Positions 5,814 through 7,291 of a stretch of 7,291 bases of DNA are shown here, piece by piece. The stretch comes from an uncultured Phenylobacterium sp. (GTDB lineage: Bacteria; Pseudomonadota; Alphaproteobacteria; Caulobacterales; Caulobacteraceae), in contig CAMFIW010000126.1 in NCBI GenBank assembly GCA_945952355.1, forward strand, positions 1 through 7,291, in the 5' to 3' direction. A program made the position numbers and the translations under genes. The stretch's first letter is position 1. Every line of letters begins with the position of its first letter. The notes beneath the pieces were generated by a model. It saw only the letters and a list, made by a program, of their open reading frames with translations. It was not told the DNA's origin and ran no database searches.

Positions 5814-6137
5814 ATGAAGGACTTGGGCGGCCTGATGAAACAGGCCCAGGCGATGCAGCAGAAACTGGCCGACGCCCAGGCGCGGCTAGCCGAACTTGTG
5901 GTCGAGGGGACCTCCGGCGGCGGGATGGTGAAGGTGACCTTGAAGGGCACGGGCGAACTCTCCGCGGTGGACATGGACGAAAGCCTTCTCGTCCCCGGCG
6001 AGGCCGACGTGCTCTCCGACCTGATCGTCGCGGCCCATGCTGACGCCAAGCGCAAGCTCGACCAGGCCCAGGCCGACATGATGCGCGAAGCGGCCGGCCC
6101 CCTCGCCGGGATGGGCATACCGGGATTGAAGTTCTGA
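5814..6137 (+). CDS. ybaB: YbaB/EbfC family nucleoid-associated protein
   Basis: Small DNA-binding protein of the YbaB/EbfC family; characterised members are homodimers that bind the nucleoid. The 107 residues are the standard length. The N terminus MKDLGGLMKQAQAMQQK begins the long amphipathic helix with its Gln-rich heptads (1-27). The family signature around VVEGTSGGGMVKVTLKG (29-45) is intact. A helix rich in Ala, Asp and Lys (about 66-91) precedes a Gly/Pro-rich tail ending GIPGLKF. GGAG at 5803-5806, seven bases before the ATG, is a good ribosome-binding site and fixes the start. Its place between dnaX and recR is the classical one and has led to proposals of a role in DNA repair with RecR, unproven here. 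The stop overlaps the next gene's ATG (TGATG at 6135-6139). Confidence 0.96.
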   Translation: MKDLGGLMKQAQAMQQKLADAQARLAELVVEGTSGGGMVKVTLKGTGELSAVDMDESLLVPGEADVLSDLIVAAHADAKRKLDQAQADMMREAAGPLAGMGIPGLKF

Positions 6138-6562
6138 TGCGCAAACTCCTGCTGGCGGCGGCGGCCCTGATGCTCGCCCGGCCGGCTTTCGCGGCCGTCC
6201 TGCCGGCGGATCTCGCCAAGGCGGCCCATGACTACGACCAGGCCCAGATCAAGGGCGACAAGGCCGAGCTCGGCCGGCTGCTGGCCGACGACTACGTCCT
6301 GCAGAACAGCGGCGGCCACGTGCAGGACAAGGCGAGCTTCATCGCCGACTTCACCGATTCGACCATGGAGCCGTTCACCGTCCAGGAGCCGCAGGAGAAG
6401 GTGCTCGGCGACGTGGCCCTGCTCGGCGGCCTCGTCGACGCCAAGGGGACGAGCGGCGGCAAGGCCTATTCCGCCCGCATCCGATTCATGGACGTGTGGG
6501 CCAAGCGCGACGGCCGCTGGCAGGTGGTGTTCACCCAGGCGACCCGGGCGCCAGCGAGCTGA
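6137..6562 (+). CDS. Small exported NTF2-like protein (DUF4440/SnoaL-like)
   Basis: A 141-residue protein with a clear Sec signal peptide: M-R-K, a hydrophobic core [10 protein letters not shown], then AFA before the likely cut after A19 or A20. The mature part (about 121 residues) looks like an NTF2-like fold of the DUF4440 type. A helix ([15 protein letters not shown], 26-40) leads to [15 protein letters not shown] (48-62) and KASFIADF, and a paired-strand end runs [21 protein letters not shown]. The [14 protein letters not shown] ending is typical of the family. Members range from enzymes to binding proteins, so no function can be assigned; it should sit in the periplasm. It overlaps ybaB by one base and ends one base before recR, so it is embedded in a DNA-maintenance operon where a periplasmic protein is unexpected. 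Confidence 0.85.
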   Translation: MRKLLLAAAALMLARPAFAAVLPADLAKAAHDYDQAQIKGDKAELGRLLADDYVLQNSGGHVQDKASFIADFTDSTMEPFTVQEPQEKVLGDVALLGGLVDAKGTSGGKAYSARIRFMDVWAKRDGRWQVVFTQATRAPAS

Positions 6563-6563
6563 C

Positions 6564-7166
6564 GTGGCCTCTTCCGCCGGACCCGAGATCGAGCGCCTGA
6601 TCGCCCTGCTGTCCAAGCTGCCGGGGCTGGGACCGCGCTCGGCCCGGCGGGCGACGCTCGCCCTTCTGAAGCGCCGCGACCAGCTCCTGCTGCCGCTGTC
6701 GGAGGCGCTGAGCCAGGCGGCCGACCGGGTGAAGACCTGCTCCGTCTGCGGCTCGCTGGACACCCAGGACCCCTGCGCCATCTGCTCCGATCCCAACCGC
6801 GACGCCTCGCTGATCTGCGTGGTCGAGGAGGTCGGCGCGCTCTGGGCCATGGAGCGGGCCGGCGCCTTCCGCGGGCGCTATCACGTGCTGGGCGGCCTGC
6901 TCTCGGCGCTGGACGGCGTAGGGCCGGACGCCCTGAGGATCGGGCCCCTGGTGGCGCGTGCGGCGGAGCCCGAGGTGCGCGAGGCGATCCTCGCCCTGCC
7001 GGCCACTGTCGACGGCCAGACCACCGCCCACTATCTCGCCGAAGCGCTGTCGAAGGCCGACATCTCGGTGACCATGCTGGCCCGCGGCGTGCCTGTGGGC
7101 GGGGAACTCGACTGGCTCGACGACGGCACCATCGCCCAGGCCATGCGGGCGCGCCGGCCGGCTTAG
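6564..7166 (+). CDS. recR: Recombination mediator protein RecR
   Basis: DNA repair protein that works with RecO (and RecF) to load RecA on single-stranded DNA at gaps. From the GTG at 6564 it has 200 residues, the usual length. It contains a helix-hairpin-helix ([15 protein letters not shown], 16-30), a four-cysteine zinc finger (C59, C62, C71, C74 in CSVC and CAIC), a Toprim domain (about 82-175) starting LICVVEE and including [17 protein letters not shown] (106-122) and [14 protein letters not shown] (149-162), and the C-terminal [16 protein letters not shown]. The reading frame stays open further upstream, but only in a frame overlapping the NTF2-like gene. The GTG one base after that gene's TGA gives the family length and is preferred, although no strong ribosome-binding site precedes it. 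This suggests translation by reinitiation. Confidence 0.95.
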   Translation: MASSAGPEIERLIALLSKLPGLGPRSARRATLALLKRRDQLLLPLSEALSQAADRVKTCSVCGSLDTQDPCAICSDPNRDASLICVVEEVGALWAMERAGAFRGRYHVLGGLLSALDGVGPDALRIGPLVARAAEPEVREAILALPATVDGQTTAHYLAEALSKADISVTMLARGVPVGGELDWLDDGTIAQAMRARRPA

Positions 7167-7291
7167 TCCACCGCGCGGTCGCTTGGCGCCTCAAGATAGG
7201 TCGCTGGCCTGACATAGGGGCTTGCGACGCCCTCGGTGAGGTGCAGGTCGACGGCCGCAAGCAGCTGGCGCCCCTGCTCGATGACCTGTTC
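7163..7291 (-). CDS. C-terminal end of an unidentified protein (5' part outside window)
   Basis: Read from the right edge, the minus strand gives 42 open codons ([20 protein letters not shown]...) ending in TAA at 7165-7163. Third codon positions are mostly G or C, as in neighbouring genes. The stop interlocks with that of recR: the two convergent genes share bases 7164-7165 in the TTAG at 7163-7166. The fragment begins with a helical segment and ends in a Pro-containing tail ([15 protein letters not shown]). No family is recognisable. The plus strand is also open in one frame at the very edge but offers no start codon, so the minus-strand reading is preferred. Confidence 0.45.
   Translation of the reverse strand, partial: EQVIEQGRQLLAAVDLHLTEGVASPYVRPATYLEAPSDRAVD

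Noticed and set aside
5354..6850. A 498-codon minus-strand open frame across dnaX, ybaB, the NTF2-like gene and recR
   Set aside because: It is antisense to four well-supported features and passes through the GGGGACAG hairpin. Its composition is Ser/Arg/Ala-rich with no domain signature.

Overview
The window is a GC-rich, gene-dense piece of an alphaproteobacterial chromosome, most likely from Caulobacterales (Caulobacter or Phenylobacterium type). The lineage call rests on a CycM-like membrane-anchored cytochrome c divergent from kdsB-pheA, a DnaX with an alphaproteobacterial C-terminal domain and no zinc-cysteine cluster, a small SRP RNA directly upstream of dnaX, and promoter-like boxes resembling the Caulobacter housekeeping consensus. 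The genus is an inference.

Left part (1-2599): a cytochrome c gene runs leftward out of the window (1-566, minus). It is divergent from a tight plus-strand operon of kdsB (CMP-Kdo synthetase for LPS), pheA (prephenate dehydratase for phenylalanine) and a 102-residue barstar-like protein. Start and stop codons overlap at both junctions (ATGA, TGATG), so the three are probably translationally coupled. The NAD(H) diphosphatase gene nudC (2602-3525, minus) converges on this operon with only 2 bases between stop codons.

Middle (3526-3881): this non-coding stretch holds two related long hairpins in inverted orientation. Each is bounded by CTAG, and their arms differ by compensating changes. After them comes the SRP RNA gene (ffs), with a plausible promoter and no visible terminator before dnaX.

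Right part (3882-7291): dnaX, ybaB, a small exported NTF2-like protein and recR follow on the plus strand. The ffs-dnaX-ybaB-recR order is an ancient arrangement also known from Bacillus (scr-dnaX-yaaK-recR). Here it is interrupted by a third, unrelated hairpin element (GGGGACAG type, perfect 19-bp arms) between dnaX and ybaB, and by the NTF2-like gene between ybaB and recR. A partial minus-strand gene enters from the right, and its stop codon interlocks with that of recR.

Most of the window is housekeeping DNA, and I see no defence system, prophage or complete mobile element. The points most worth a second look are the paired CTAG hairpins beside nudC and ffs, the GGGGACAG hairpin inside the dnaX-recR operon, the barstar-like gene coupled to pheA with no ribonuclease in view, and the glycine tract in DnaX. 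In Caulobacter crescentus a comparable tract takes part in making the short clamp-loader subunit by proteolysis.
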